NCBI RefSeq assembly: GCF_000515355.1
Contig: NZ_KI911621.1
Span: 15,577 to 62,935, forward strand
Source: Promicromonospora kroppenstedtii DSM 19349
GTDB lineage: Bacteria; Actinomycetota; Actinomycetes; Actinomycetales; Cellulomonadaceae
Reading direction: 5' to 3'
Length of the DNA: 47,359 nucleotides
Both the position numbers and the translations under genes were made by a program. Under the pieces are notes generated by a model. That model had not been told where the DNA came from, ran no database searches, and saw only the letters and a program-made list of their open reading frames with translations. Each line of letters opens with the position of its first letter. The first letter of the stretch is position 1. Positions 15,435 through 24,386 of this stretch are shown here, in pieces.

Positions 15435-16187
15435 ATGGCCACAGAACACGAGCGTGAGCGCGGCCTGGGTTGGCTTCCCCGGATTGCCGCCGGCGCAGTC
15501 GGCGCCGTGGCCGTTTGCGGCGGCGGCGTCGCCGTCTTCGCTACGACGAACGAGGCCGGCAGTGTGGCCCTTCTCATCGTCGGCGGAGCCTTCACCTACT
15601 TAGCGCTGAGCGGGCAGGTTTTCCATCGGCTGAAGGTCGGCGACAACGAGGCCGAGTTCAGCCGCCGCGTTGTTGCTGGAGTCATCCGAAGCATCGAGGA
15701 TGCTGACGAATCGAACGGGGGCAAGAGTCGCGCGGAGACGGCGGCTGAGATCCTTGAGAAGGCTATCTACGAGGCGCCGACCGCTCCCCGCAGGGCCGTC
15801 GTCGCTATGGACGGGTTCCGATACGAGCAGGCTGTCATGGGCGCGCTGCGCCGGGTGGCTAGCGACGTTCAGGTCGAGTCGGGCCCAGTCGATAGCGGTA
15901 TCGATGCGATTGTGGGTGGCTCTGTCGCAATCATCTTGAAGTATCGCGCCAACTTGACCGGGCCACGACCGCTGCTCCACATGACTAATGACATAGCGGA
16001 GCCGATCCTTGGATCGGACGGCAACACCGTCGGGCCTAACGCACTGCTGGTGATCACCAATGCAGAAGTTCCCAAGTGGATCGAGGACGGAAGAGTAACG
16101 GACTATACGGACCGCGTGAAGGTGGTGACATGGCGTCCCGGGATGGGTGAGGAAACTCTTGCGCATGCGCTTGCGGAACTCTCTTGA
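15435..16187 (+). CDS. Membrane-anchored restriction-endonuclease-like protein
   Basis: 250 residues from ATG 15435, preceded by GGAAGGA. Two adjacent hydrophobic segments (about residues 15-37 and 41-58: IAAGAVGAVAVCGGGVAVFA and GSVALLIVGGAFTYLALSG) anchor it to the membrane. The C-terminal half reads FRYEQAVMGALRRVA, then DSGIDAIVGGSVAIILKYR. A conserved Asp followed by a hydrophobic strand ending in K is typical of Mrr/PD-(D/E)XK nucleases, although the acidic residue before the Lys is replaced (IILK), so activity is uncertain. A final strand, NALLVITNAEVP, fits the same fold. It lies 47 bp after the ABC-3C ATPase on the same strand and may be an accessory effector of that system. Confidence 0.6.
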   Translation: MATEHERERGLGWLPRIAAGAVGAVAVCGGGVAVFATTNEAGSVALLIVGGAFTYLALSGQVFHRLKVGDNEAEFSRRVVAGVIRSIEDADESNGGKSRAETAAEILEKAIYEAPTAPRRAVVAMDGFRYEQAVMGALRRVASDVQVESGPVDSGIDAIVGGSVAIILKYRANLTGPRPLLHMTNDIAEPILGSDGNTVGPNALLVITNAEVPKWIEDGRVTDYTDRVKVVTWRPGMGEETLAHALAELS

Positions 16188-16498
16188 AGGCTTGTCCTGG
16201 CGCGAGTTAATCGAGTGCCTGACTTGCGACACGTTTCGGGGTTCGCTGAGGGCGTGACTTGGTGACCTGCGGGTTTGTCTGTGGGTGGGCTCGTTGGCCC
16301 GCACTAAATCGGCGGCCTATCGTGCTCGTCGTGGCGTACGTGCGGACCGTGAAGCCGGCCGGCAGTGCAGATCGTGCACTCCCGGCACCATAGGTCACGC
16401 TCGATCGAGCACATCGGATCGGCGCACACGGACGCGGACTGGGAGCTGCTGGTGGCCGCCGCGCGGCAAAAGAGGTCTCGCGACCACGACTTCAGATC
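16188..16498. other. 311-bp region without an intact gene; holds a transposase relic
   Basis: Between the membrane nuclease-like gene and the minus-strand helical gene there is no intact CDS. The only recognisable content is the IS1634-type fragment at 16331-16478. I could not identify terminal inverted repeats or a target duplication. Confidence 0.6.
16331..16478 (+). pseudogene. Relic of an IS1634-type transposase N-terminus, frameshifted
   Basis: Two frames together spell the conserved start of IS1634-family transposases. From GTG 16331 the frame reads VAYVRTVKPAGSA and then hits a stop. The next frame, from about 16365, continues with VQIVHSRHHRSRSIEHIGSA and HTDADWELLVAAARQKR. The shift falls exactly where VQIVHS should follow the first part. 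The rest of the transposase is missing. This dates an IS insertion and decay inside the element's defence-like block. Confidence 0.7.
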
Positions 16499-17485
16499 TC
16501 ATTGCTCTCCCTCGCGCGCTCCTGCCAAAGCGTTTGCCCGCCTCTCGACATCCAGCCACTCGTTGTATGTGGAGTTCGCCGCTCGCATGCGAGTCAACCA
16601 AGGCTCGTCGGGCCACCCGTAGTAGTCGCGTAGCCGGATCCACACGTTTTGTAGGCCTAGGAACACCGCCCCAAGCAGAGCTGAAAAATGGTTCAGGCTA
16701 AGGCCCATCTGCACAAGACCAATTCCTGGATCAAACGATTCCTTGGCTTCGAGCATGAAGAACCGGGAACCATGCGATTGCCCGTGTGCCGTAGCTGACG
16801 TAATTCTGTGCATTGTCAACCCAATGCCCGGTTCCGTGACCTCCGATGCGACAAGCAGCGCCTCAATGAGCTTCTGATCACTTGGGAGACGTTTTCCCAG
16901 AAAGCGAGCGTGCTGAAGACCTGGGATACGCGACTTCCGGAATTGGTAATCGAATCCGAACCGCGCCGCTTCGGCCTTTATCGCTAAGATCGAGCGTGCA
17001 CTCTGTTCCAACGAGGCCGTCGCCGCATAGTTTTCGGGGTCATCAGTCGTTATGAATCCTCGCACGAGGTTGCGCTGTTCACCGAGTGTGAGGAGCCGGA
17101 TGTTAAAGCGTCTCCTTACTCGCTCCCTAACGTCAATTCCCGGTTCATATAACCAGTTCAAGACACCGAGGGATTCAAGAACCGTACGGGACAAAGATGA
17201 GACGGCCAGCACCGTTTCGCGTGCAAGTATGACTGCTGACATCGCGTAGAGGTGGTCGGCAGCAACGTTGACGTGGAAAGCGGCCTGATGAACGACCTCA
17301 AACGTGGGCCTGCCCCACGAACCGTCGAGGCGGCGATCTGCGAGTTCAGCCTCGGCGGGCGAGCCTCGTTGAACATGTGGGGCATCGACCGCGAAAGGTT
17401 CGACCAGCAGTTCGGCGAGTTCGCGAAGATGTCGCGCCCCAGCTTTCATCTCGTCGGGGACGGCCTCCGTTCGCAATGTCGACAT
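16499..17485 (-). CDS. Helical protein of unknown function (DUF5677/HEPN-like?)
   Basis: 328 residues from ATG 17485, with GAAGGGG five bases ahead. The sequence is nearly all alpha-helical, e.g. VVHQAAFHVNVAADHLYAMS, LSRTVLESLGVLNWLYEPG, VRERVRRRFNIRLL, and ITSATAHGQSHGSRFF. The RTxLES segment and a later conserved-looking His pair (AHGQSHG) recall DUF5677 and other HEPN-like proteins found in abortive-infection contexts, but I cannot confirm an R-x4-6-H RNase motif. It is monocistronic on the minus strand between the IS relic and the nuclease-like gene. Function unknown; a defence role is inferred only from location. Confidence 0.65.
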   Translation of the reverse strand: MSTLRTEAVPDEMKAGARHLRELAELLVEPFAVDAPHVQRGSPAEAELADRRLDGSWGRPTFEVVHQAAFHVNVAADHLYAMSAVILARETVLAVSSLSRTVLESLGVLNWLYEPGIDVRERVRRRFNIRLLTLGEQRNLVRGFITTDDPENYAATASLEQSARSILAIKAEAARFGFDYQFRKSRIPGLQHARFLGKRLPSDQKLIEALLVASEVTEPGIGLTMHRITSATAHGQSHGSRFFMLEAKESFDPGIGLVQMGLSLNHFSALLGAVFLGLQNVWIRLRDYYGWPDEPWLTRMRAANSTYNEWLDVERRANALAGAREGEQ

Positions 17486-17661
17486 ATCGCCCCTTCGAGA
17501 TGGATCTGATTATGCGGTCCGGCTGAGGCCTACCGATCTGGCGCCTGAGCACGTCTGTTGACTCTTACAGCCGTTCCAATACGGCCCTTCGAGATGCCAA
17601 CGAAGCACGCATATCAGAATGGGACCTCTGAAAACTCAGAACCGAACGTTCCCCCACTTCG

Positions 17662-20103
17662 CTAGCCGCGCGGCTCGATCGTCGGCCCGAGAGAATCCGA
17701 AATCTGGACGGTGGGCGCGGGATGCGCTGCAAAACGCTTGCTCAGCGCATCGTTCAAAAGGCCGATATCCGACTCCCGCCACGTGGTCTTGTCAGTTGCG
17801 AGAACGACAGCGTCCGCCCGAAGAATCCTCGCCACCTCCGCGATCTTCCGCGCTGTGCCCTTCTTCTGCTTTTGGGCCCCGTCAAAACCGGCGGACGTCT
17901 TGGCCTCTGTAACCAGGATCCGGCCGTTGGCGTGCGAAACGAGGTCGATCTCGGCCACCTGGTCGTCGCCCTTCCAGAACTCGAGCTCGCCGACGTCGCC
18001 ATACCGACCGCTGTGGCTGCGGGCCCGCAAGCGGGCCGCCGCGAACAGCGGGATGTCCCCGTTCTCAGTGAGGAGTTGCCGGAATGCGTTGTGCAAGTCG
18101 TAGTAGCGCTTCGGTTCTCGACCTCGTTCCCATCGGGCCGAGGTTAGGAGATTGCGCGCGCTGCACCTAGGGCACTCGTAGCCCCGACCGAGTTGCTCAT
18201 CCGGGACGAACGACCAGCGGACACACTCTTCACACTTGAGGATCGCACCGCGCCGTATCAGGTCCGCCCGAAGCAGGGTGTCAACCAGGCCTCGCACCGG
18301 ATCGTCCGTGGGAGCCCCGTGTGCGAGGAACATGTCGTCGAAAGTCACGAAGGAGTCGGCACCAACCCAACGGGGCTGACGTGCTCGCTCCTCGGGGGAC
18401 ATTGCGGCGTACCGCTTCTTGCGTTGCCTGTCCGACTCGTCGAGGACCGCGAACAACTTCAGCACCGGATGCATCGGGCCAGCGACGATTTCGGTCAGCG
18501 CCGCGCGGGATCCGAGGCGGCGTGCCACGAGTTCCGCGTTCGTTCCCGGAGTCGAGTGCCGAACCTCGTACCCGTGTACGGCCGCCATCGCCCGGGCCCA
18601 CGACAGCATCCCGAGGTTCGCGAGCCTGGGATGCGCAAGCCGGCCGGACATCACGGCTCCGGCCTGGACGAGCCCGAACGACGCTGCCTCAACGGCAAGG
18701 CCGTGCTGGCTGCTGCGCACAACAGAGTCGGGAAAACTCCCCGGCGAACTGACCAGGAGACGTTCTGGACCGATTCCCCTGCCAACCGGCATGGCACCGT
18801 CCTCGAACCGAAAGTCCACGATCCATGCCGGCAGCCCGCCGAAGAACCCATTCTCACTCGGGCTCGGCATAGCGAACCGCGTCGCCATCGTTAGGGTGCC
18901 GTCCTCATCGCGTTCAACTGCGACAGAGGCGGGAGCGTCCGCGTTCTCGTCGAACGCACGGAACGTATGCGACGCCGCGGCATCGGGAAAGTCTGTCCGC
19001 GCAATACCATGCGCTTGGCTCGGCGGATTCATCAGTATCTTCGGCAACCCGTCGTCCAGGCGTCGAAGGTACTCGCCGAGTTCCTTGTCGCTCAGCGACG
19101 CCGAGACATATCCGGGCGACCTCGACGGATCTGCGAACTGACGGTGCCGGTCCATGACCATGGGCAGCGTGGTCGCCTTGAAGGTCTCCTCGTCGGAGAA
19201 CATCGACGACGGCAGCCAGAGCCCGGTGCCACAGAACAGGTCATATGCGCGTGCCAGCGCGAAGTCCTCGGCCGTGTCACCAACCACAACCGCACCGCTT
19301 GCTCCCGCGCGCCGGTTTCGCCTGACGAGAGGCTTTACGCCTTGATCCAGCACGTCGAACCGAGAGCGAACGGTCCCTTCCGGCTCGCCCACCCAGAGCG
19401 CGTCGTCCGGAGTCCAACTTGGCTGATCTCTCATGAAGTCGCGCAAGAGCACCCGCGGCGCCGGTTCGTCTCGTTCTCCGTCGGTCTCAGCCACCATCCC
19501 CAGACGACTCGCAGCGATGAGCGCCGCATCCGACTCCCACGAAAGCGGAATCGCAACGTGCGACGGCACTCCGTCCTCGAAAAGCAGGGAAGCCGACACA
19601 AGTTCTGAGGACCCATTCGTTCGAATAGTTGTGTCCCTCAGAGACCACAGGAGAGGCTCACCGGCCATGCCAGGATCGAGGAACGGCGTACACCAGCGTC
19701 CTAGAAGTTCCCTGGCCGTCTCCTGGGCAGGATCGTCATCCTCTACGGACTGGCCGGCGATCTCACCCCTGATCCGCAAGATGCCAGGCGGGTTCAGTTT
19801 CTCCGCGCTGTCGATCCTCACCTGGAGCCCGCCGGGCAGCGCCCAGTCAAGCTCACCGTAAGTTGGCTGCAGTCCCAGGACATGGTCGGGGTCGAAGTGC
19901 TCGACGATCTGGAGCATTCGCCTGCTGACTGAACCGTCTGGAGTGTACGGGACAAGGAGATGCCCTCCACCGGCCCATGTGTTGCTCACGGCCTGGAGCG
20001 CTAGGCGTGCCCATCGACGCCAGTTCTCATCTCCGCGGAAAAGTACGGCAACCCGAGGCGGGCGCATGGTTGTGCGCACCGTGGTATGCGCCAGAACGGA
20101 CAT
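17662..20103 (-). CDS. Large protein with zinc ribbon and C-terminal PD-(D/E)XK-like nuclease domain
   Basis: 813 residues from ATG 20103, with CCAGGATC ahead; a TTG at 20178 would lie within the preceding gene and is less likely. The N-terminal 600 residues are not recognised (start MSVLAHTTVRTTMRPPRVAV; includes LLVPYTPDGSVSRRMLQIVE). Near residue 622 a zinc ribbon begins (KCEECVRW, then ECPRC about 24 residues later). Near residue 716 is EIDLVSHANGRILVTEAKTS, a typical D-x(n)-ExK strand pair of the PD-(D/E)XK nuclease superfamily, followed by helices and a VVLATDKTTW strand. The start overlaps the stop of a 69-residue gene as TGATG. Together with neighbours this is probably a two-gene defence unit. 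About 176 bp of empty sequence follow its stop. Confidence 0.7.
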   Translation of the reverse strand: MSVLAHTTVRTTMRPPRVAVLFRGDENWRRWARLALQAVSNTWAGGGHLLVPYTPDGSVSRRMLQIVEHFDPDHVLGLQPTYGELDWALPGGLQVRIDSAEKLNPPGILRIRGEIAGQSVEDDDPAQETARELLGRWCTPFLDPGMAGEPLLWSLRDTTIRTNGSSELVSASLLFEDGVPSHVAIPLSWESDAALIAASRLGMVAETDGERDEPAPRVLLRDFMRDQPSWTPDDALWVGEPEGTVRSRFDVLDQGVKPLVRRNRRAGASGAVVVGDTAEDFALARAYDLFCGTGLWLPSSMFSDEETFKATTLPMVMDRHRQFADPSRSPGYVSASLSDKELGEYLRRLDDGLPKILMNPPSQAHGIARTDFPDAAASHTFRAFDENADAPASVAVERDEDGTLTMATRFAMPSPSENGFFGGLPAWIVDFRFEDGAMPVGRGIGPERLLVSSPGSFPDSVVRSSQHGLAVEAASFGLVQAGAVMSGRLAHPRLANLGMLSWARAMAAVHGYEVRHSTPGTNAELVARRLGSRAALTEIVAGPMHPVLKLFAVLDESDRQRKKRYAAMSPEERARQPRWVGADSFVTFDDMFLAHGAPTDDPVRGLVDTLLRADLIRRGAILKCEECVRWSFVPDEQLGRGYECPRCSARNLLTSARWERGREPKRYYDLHNAFRQLLTENGDIPLFAAARLRARSHSGRYGDVGELEFWKGDDQVAEIDLVSHANGRILVTEAKTSAGFDGAQKQKKGTARKIAEVARILRADAVVLATDKTTWRESDIGLLNDALSKRFAAHPAPTVQISDSLGPTIEPRG

Positions 20104-20312
20104 CAGCTGATCCTGGCAAGGCCGTGCCACGAACCGCTTGAACGGGACATCCGAAGCGCGCCGGATGCCACCAGACAAGCGAGGTTCGCACCTTCCTCCA
20201 GCTCACGAAGTTGCGAGATCTGTCGTGGCCGACTGTCTCGAATCTCCTCCAAGACAGAGCCGAGCGACGCTCTCGTCGGAGTCGTATCGTCATGCAACGG
20301 CCGCTCGCTCAT
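20103..20312 (-). CDS. Small protein coupled to the zinc-ribbon/nuclease-like gene
   Basis: 69 residues from ATG 20312, beginning MSERPLHDDTTPTRASLGSV. It ends in a TGA that shares one base with the ATG of the 813-residue protein (TGATG), a strong sign that both are real and translationally coupled. Visible features are a central helix pair (LEEIRDSRPRQISQLRELEE, GANLACLVASGALRM) and a basic, serine-rich end. No family recognised. The AGGA element before its ATG is very close (two bases), so the exact start is not certain; an earlier start in the same frame is possible. The 204 bp between it and the relaxase stop hold no clear gene. Confidence 0.5.
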   Translation of the reverse strand: MSERPLHDDTTPTRASLGSVLEEIRDSRPRQISQLRELEEGANLACLVASGALRMSRSSGSWHGLARIS

Positions 20313-20516
20313 CGTCCTGCGTATTGCCACGCAAGCATGCTGCCAGATGGCCTGTATGCGAGGGCGGGGAACCTGGGGTGAACTTGAGGCAACGTGCCGC
20401 CGTCCCATCGAGGTCCACGATCGAGTCGCAGAACTCAACTCTGAACCGCTTGCACGGACCATGCACCAGACGGGAGCGCTGCGAGGTCCTTGCGATCGCC
20501 ACGGCGGACCAACGCA

Positions 20517-23500
20517 CTACATTCCGATTCCCTCCTCACGCCGGGTCGCGCCGGGCCGTCGGCCGTGCGTGGTCTGGGATCGAAACGCCTGACGTAGGGC
20601 CGCGGCGGAACGCGCCGCATCGACAGCCTGTGCATCGGTGTCGACTGCCTCGTTACCGAGTGGTGCGGCGCTCGCGATGCTGTAGCGGTCGCGGTAAGCG
20701 GCGATCATGCGTGTGGCGGTCTGCCAGGCGAGTCGGGCGCCGGTGTCGCCTGGTTCGGGGCCGAGCGCCGCACGCCAAGGTTCGTGGTCGCTCGTAGCGC
20801 GTTGGACGAGATCGGTGACGCGTTGCTCGATCAACACCGCCCGCTGCGCCAGCGCCAGCCGGTATTCGTCGGTCATCGGCCCGGTGGCTTCCGGGATGAG
20901 GCCGGCGATCCGGCGGGGTGCGGGCCGTCGGATGGTCAGCCCGTCGTTGCGGACGGGTCGGGTTGTGGCGGTGACGAGGCGGTGGTGCAGGACGGCTGCG
21001 GGGTCGTCGGCGTCATCCAGGCCGCGCTGAGCGACGAGCTGGGGCAGCAGGTGGTCGACGTCGTGGCCGTCGGCTTCGGCGCGGCGTAGTTCGGCGGTCA
21101 GGGCGCCGAAGGCAGGGGCGGTGATGACCTGGTCCGCGCCCCGGGGTGAGAGCCCGCTGTGGTGGAGCAATCGGGTCCAGCGGTCCCGCTGTGCGCCCCC
21201 GGCCAAGGTTTCGTATTCGGCGGCGAGCTGCGCGATCGATCCCCACCGCTCGCGCTCATCCCGCCGTACCTGGGTGGCGGCTTTCTCGGCTCCGACCGTG
21301 CGGACGATCCTGGCCAGGATGCTCCGGGGTGTGGGGTCTTCGTAGTCGTCCGGGGTGATCTCCAGTGGCGTGTCGGTGATGACGTAGGCGGTGTTGTTCT
21401 CCCTTCCGCGAGTCAGGCCGACGTACAGGTGCTCCCGGGTGATGCCCGGCCCGGTGATGAAGTGGCTCGTGTCTACCGTGAGGCCTTGGGCGCGGTAGGT
21501 GGTCACGGCGTAGCCGAGATCCAGGTGCTCCGTGGCGTAAGCGGCGGGCAGCACGATCGTGTTGCCGTACCTGACCTCCGGCCGCCGCACGACGAGCGAC
21601 CCGTCGTCGCGGACCTCAACAAGGGTCCACCGGTCGCCGTTGCGCACCCACGATCCGCTCCTAGTTCGAAGGCGGCGGTCGTTGCGGCGCGTGATGACCA
21701 CATCGCCGGCCGAGGCTTGGAGTCCGTCGGCGAGACGGACGGACCGGCCGCGTTCGGTGGTTCCGGTCTGGAGTCGTTCGGCGCGGGCACGTTCGTTGAT
21801 GGCCCGCACGGTCTCGTTGTCCCCGGCAACCAGAACCGAGTCCTTGCCGTCTGCGAAGTCGGCCTGCCAGGCGGCATAGGCGACCTCGACCATCGCCTGG
21901 GCGTCCCCGTCACGGACCCGACCGTTCTCAAGGTAGGCGTCAATGGCTTCGTCGTGTCCGTGGCGTAGGGCGAGGGAGGCGTGTTTCTCCCACGTATGGG
22001 TGAACCGGTGCACCTCGGTCAGCTCCGGTGCCCCGTCCTCGGTCTGGCGGGCAGCGGCAAGGAGCGCGAAGGCTCCGCCGGCCTCGACGGCCTGTAGCTG
22101 GGCCGGGTCACCGACCAACAGCACCTTCGCCCCCACCTCGGCCGCGTGCGCCGTGATCCGGTCCAGGGTCAGGGTCCCGGCGAGCGTGGCCTCATCGACG
22201 ATGGCCAACTGTCCCGCGCTGAACGCAGCGCCCTGGTGGAGATGGTCGTGGAGCCACTTGGCGGTGTTCTCGCATCCGATGCCCAGGTCTTCGGCCAGGA
22301 TCGCCGCTGCGACCGCAGACGGCGCAAGCCCAACGACGGACCCTGACCCGTGCTCGTGCTCCCACGCAGCGCGCAGCGCGCGCATGGTGGTGGTCTTCCC
22401 GGCCCCGGCTGGGCCGACCAACAGGTCCACCTGTCGTGCCGAGACAGCGACACGGGCGATGGCTTCGGCCTGCTCGCCCGAGACCACCCACGTCCGCTCA
22501 CCGGGACCGCCCGTGGTGATGGCGTGCTCGACAGCGTCCAGGCTGATGGTCGGGCCCGTTCGGGTGCCGGCCCAGTCCAGGAGCCGTGCCTCGGCGTCCA
22601 GCAGGGCCTGTGAGGAGTAGAGGGCTGAGTCCTTCGGGCGCAGGATGCTGCTTCCGTCTGGTCGGCGGAACTCCTCGGGGGTGACGGCCAGGTCGTGCGG
22701 CGTCAACAGCACCGAGCCGCCCTGGGCCCGGTCCGTGATCGCCGCGAGCACGGCCATCCGGTCCCCAGCGGTGGCGAACCGCAGGGCTTTGGTCTGCCGG
22801 GCCGCTTCGGCGTACAGGTTCCAGCGCCGCCACGTCGGCCGCTTCTCCGAGACCACGATCACCACCGTCTGGGCAAGGGCGTCGATCAGGTCCAGCGGGA
22901 CGTCATCGGCTCGCAGCACTCGAGGCGGCGCCTTGGACACGAGGTCGCTGGCCCACGTGCCGGGGTCGCGGCCCAGGATCTGGGCAGTATGCAGCCGCCA
23001 CGCTCTGGCCAGATCGGCCAGGGAGTGGTGCGTCTTGTCCGGGCGGGTCTCCCGGCTGGCCCGCTGCCGGTACTTGTTGATCGTGGGCCGGCTGGGGCGG
23101 CGCCCGTACTTCGCGACGTGCTCCGCGATCAGCTCGTCAGCGCGAGTGTTGACCTGTACCGACCGGCGCGAGAACGCCACCAGCAGATCATCCGGCACGC
23201 CCTTGATCGACCAGCCCGGGTTGCGGCCCTGCCCGACCCTGGGCCGCAGCTCCCATCCGACACCCAAGGTGCGGGTCAGGTGGTCCATCACGATTGCTTC
23301 GTGCAGCTCCGACATCGCGACCGTCGCGGCGTGCAGCCCTCGCCCGTCCAGGGACCGCCACTTCCCGTCCAGGACGGTCTTGACCTTGTTGGAGACCACG
23401 ACGTGGGTGTGCAGGTGCGGGTCGTTGGTCCGTGAGTCCCAGTGATCGAACGCCATGCCGATCAACCCGGTCACCGGGACCTGCGCCACCGCGCCGCCCT

Positions 23501-24026
23501 CCCCTGCCGCGCTGGTCGCGTTCCCAGCGACAGACGCCCCGGTCCTGGTCGCGGCCAGCTCGCGTTCCATGAACGCGAACACCTCGGCCACCGCCACGTG
23601 GTGGATCGCCACGATCTGTTCCTGGACCCCGGCATCGGCCACACCCCACAAGATCGAGGCCGACTTCGGCAGCGCGAACGAGAAGTCATACCCCGCCACC
23701 GCACGCCGAGACTTACCGCCCGCGTTAGGTCCGTACACCGGATAGGCGCGGCCGAGCCGTTCCCCCGTGATCGGGTCCAGGGCCTTGCCCGCCAACCGAG
23801 CCATCTGCTCCTCGGTCACCATGTCCCCCACGAGCAGACGCCCCAGCTCGTTCGAGCCCAGGCTCGCGACACCGGAACCCATCCACCGGCCGGGCGGCGT
23901 GCCCGTCTCGGTGTAGTACCGCGTCAACGGGGTACTCATCGACCGGTCGCCATCTCCGGCCGCGACCGACCTCATGAAGTACGAGTACCCGTCCCCGCCC
24001 GACATCACGGCAATCGTCACAGCCAT
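20517..24026 (-). CDS. MobF (TrwC/TraA-type) conjugative relaxase-helicase
   Basis: About 1169 residues from ATG 24026, with GAGGAGGT ten bases ahead; GTG 24035 touches the SD and is unlikely. The N-terminal relaxase domain has candidate catalytic tyrosines (YSYF and TRYYTETGTPPGRW), PKSASILWG, and the three-His metal site HWDSRTNDPHLHTHVVVSNK near residue 195. The second half is a RecD-like SF1B helicase with Walker A VGPAGAGKTTTMRAL (about residue 536), IVDEATLAGT, and late motif TTYRAQGLTVDTSHF. MobF enzymes nick oriT, stay linked to the 5' end and unwind the transferred strand. No coupling protein or pilus genes accompany it, so transfer probably needs a helper. The oriT is expected nearby, possibly in the 360 bp upstream. 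Confidence 0.95.
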   Translation of the reverse strand: MAVTIAVMSGGDGYSYFMRSVAAGDGDRSMSTPLTRYYTETGTPPGRWMGSGVASLGSNELGRLLVGDMVTEEQMARLAGKALDPITGERLGRAYPVYGPNAGGKSRRAVAGYDFSFALPKSASILWGVADAGVQEQIVAIHHVAVAEVFAFMERELAATRTGASVAGNATSAAGEGGAVAQVPVTGLIGMAFDHWDSRTNDPHLHTHVVVSNKVKTVLDGKWRSLDGRGLHAATVAMSELHEAIVMDHLTRTLGVGWELRPRVGQGRNPGWSIKGVPDDLLVAFSRRSVQVNTRADELIAEHVAKYGRRPSRPTINKYRQRASRETRPDKTHHSLADLARAWRLHTAQILGRDPGTWASDLVSKAPPRVLRADDVPLDLIDALAQTVVIVVSEKRPTWRRWNLYAEAARQTKALRFATAGDRMAVLAAITDRAQGGSVLLTPHDLAVTPEEFRRPDGSSILRPKDSALYSSQALLDAEARLLDWAGTRTGPTISLDAVEHAITTGGPGERTWVVSGEQAEAIARVAVSARQVDLLVGPAGAGKTTTMRALRAAWEHEHGSGSVVGLAPSAVAAAILAEDLGIGCENTAKWLHDHLHQGAAFSAGQLAIVDEATLAGTLTLDRITAHAAEVGAKVLLVGDPAQLQAVEAGGAFALLAAARQTEDGAPELTEVHRFTHTWEKHASLALRHGHDEAIDAYLENGRVRDGDAQAMVEVAYAAWQADFADGKDSVLVAGDNETVRAINERARAERLQTGTTERGRSVRLADGLQASAGDVVITRRNDRRLRTRSGSWVRNGDRWTLVEVRDDGSLVVRRPEVRYGNTIVLPAAYATEHLDLGYAVTTYRAQGLTVDTSHFITGPGITREHLYVGLTRGRENNTAYVITDTPLEITPDDYEDPTPRSILARIVRTVGAEKAATQVRRDERERWGSIAQLAAEYETLAGGAQRDRWTRLLHHSGLSPRGADQVITAPAFGALTAELRRAEADGHDVDHLLPQLVAQRGLDDADDPAAVLHHRLVTATTRPVRNDGLTIRRPAPRRIAGLIPEATGPMTDEYRLALAQRAVLIEQRVTDLVQRATSDHEPWRAALGPEPGDTGARLAWQTATRMIAAYRDRYSIASAAPLGNEAVDTDAQAVDAARSAAALRQAFRSQTTHGRRPGATRREEGIGM

Positions 24027-24386
24027 ACGCCGCACACCTCCTCAGCACGAGGTGTGCAGCCCGCACCCAAAGCGGGCTAAATTGCTCTAGGCGCCTCGAT
24101 CTGCAAGAGGCGTGTGGCCTTTCCCCGAGGCGGTCCGCGGGACCTTCTGTCCATCCGCCCGACTGCCCTAGCCGTGCAGCCGTGCCTGTCTCGCCGCCGT
24201 GTCAGTCGCGCTGCACGCAGCCACGTACTCGTCCGCCATCGCGGCTCGCCGACTTTGCCCGTGCTGCCGTGGCGCCGAAGGGGCGCGCGGTGGAGTCCCC
24301 CTACGAGCTTGAGCAGACTTCCCGGAGCATGCGAATGGCCGCCTTCCCCGGTAGTGGGATGGCGCCCCTGCGGTGACGCCAGCGGC
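24027..24386. other. 360-bp non-coding region upstream of the relaxase (candidate oriT)
   Basis: No credible CDS. It contains the relaxase SD and an imperfect hairpin at about 24091-24112 (GCGCCTC, nine bases, GAGGCGT). In many mobilizable elements oriT lies directly upstream of the relaxase gene and carries such an inverted repeat next to the nick site. I cannot identify the nick sequence, so this is a positional inference only. Confidence 0.3.
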
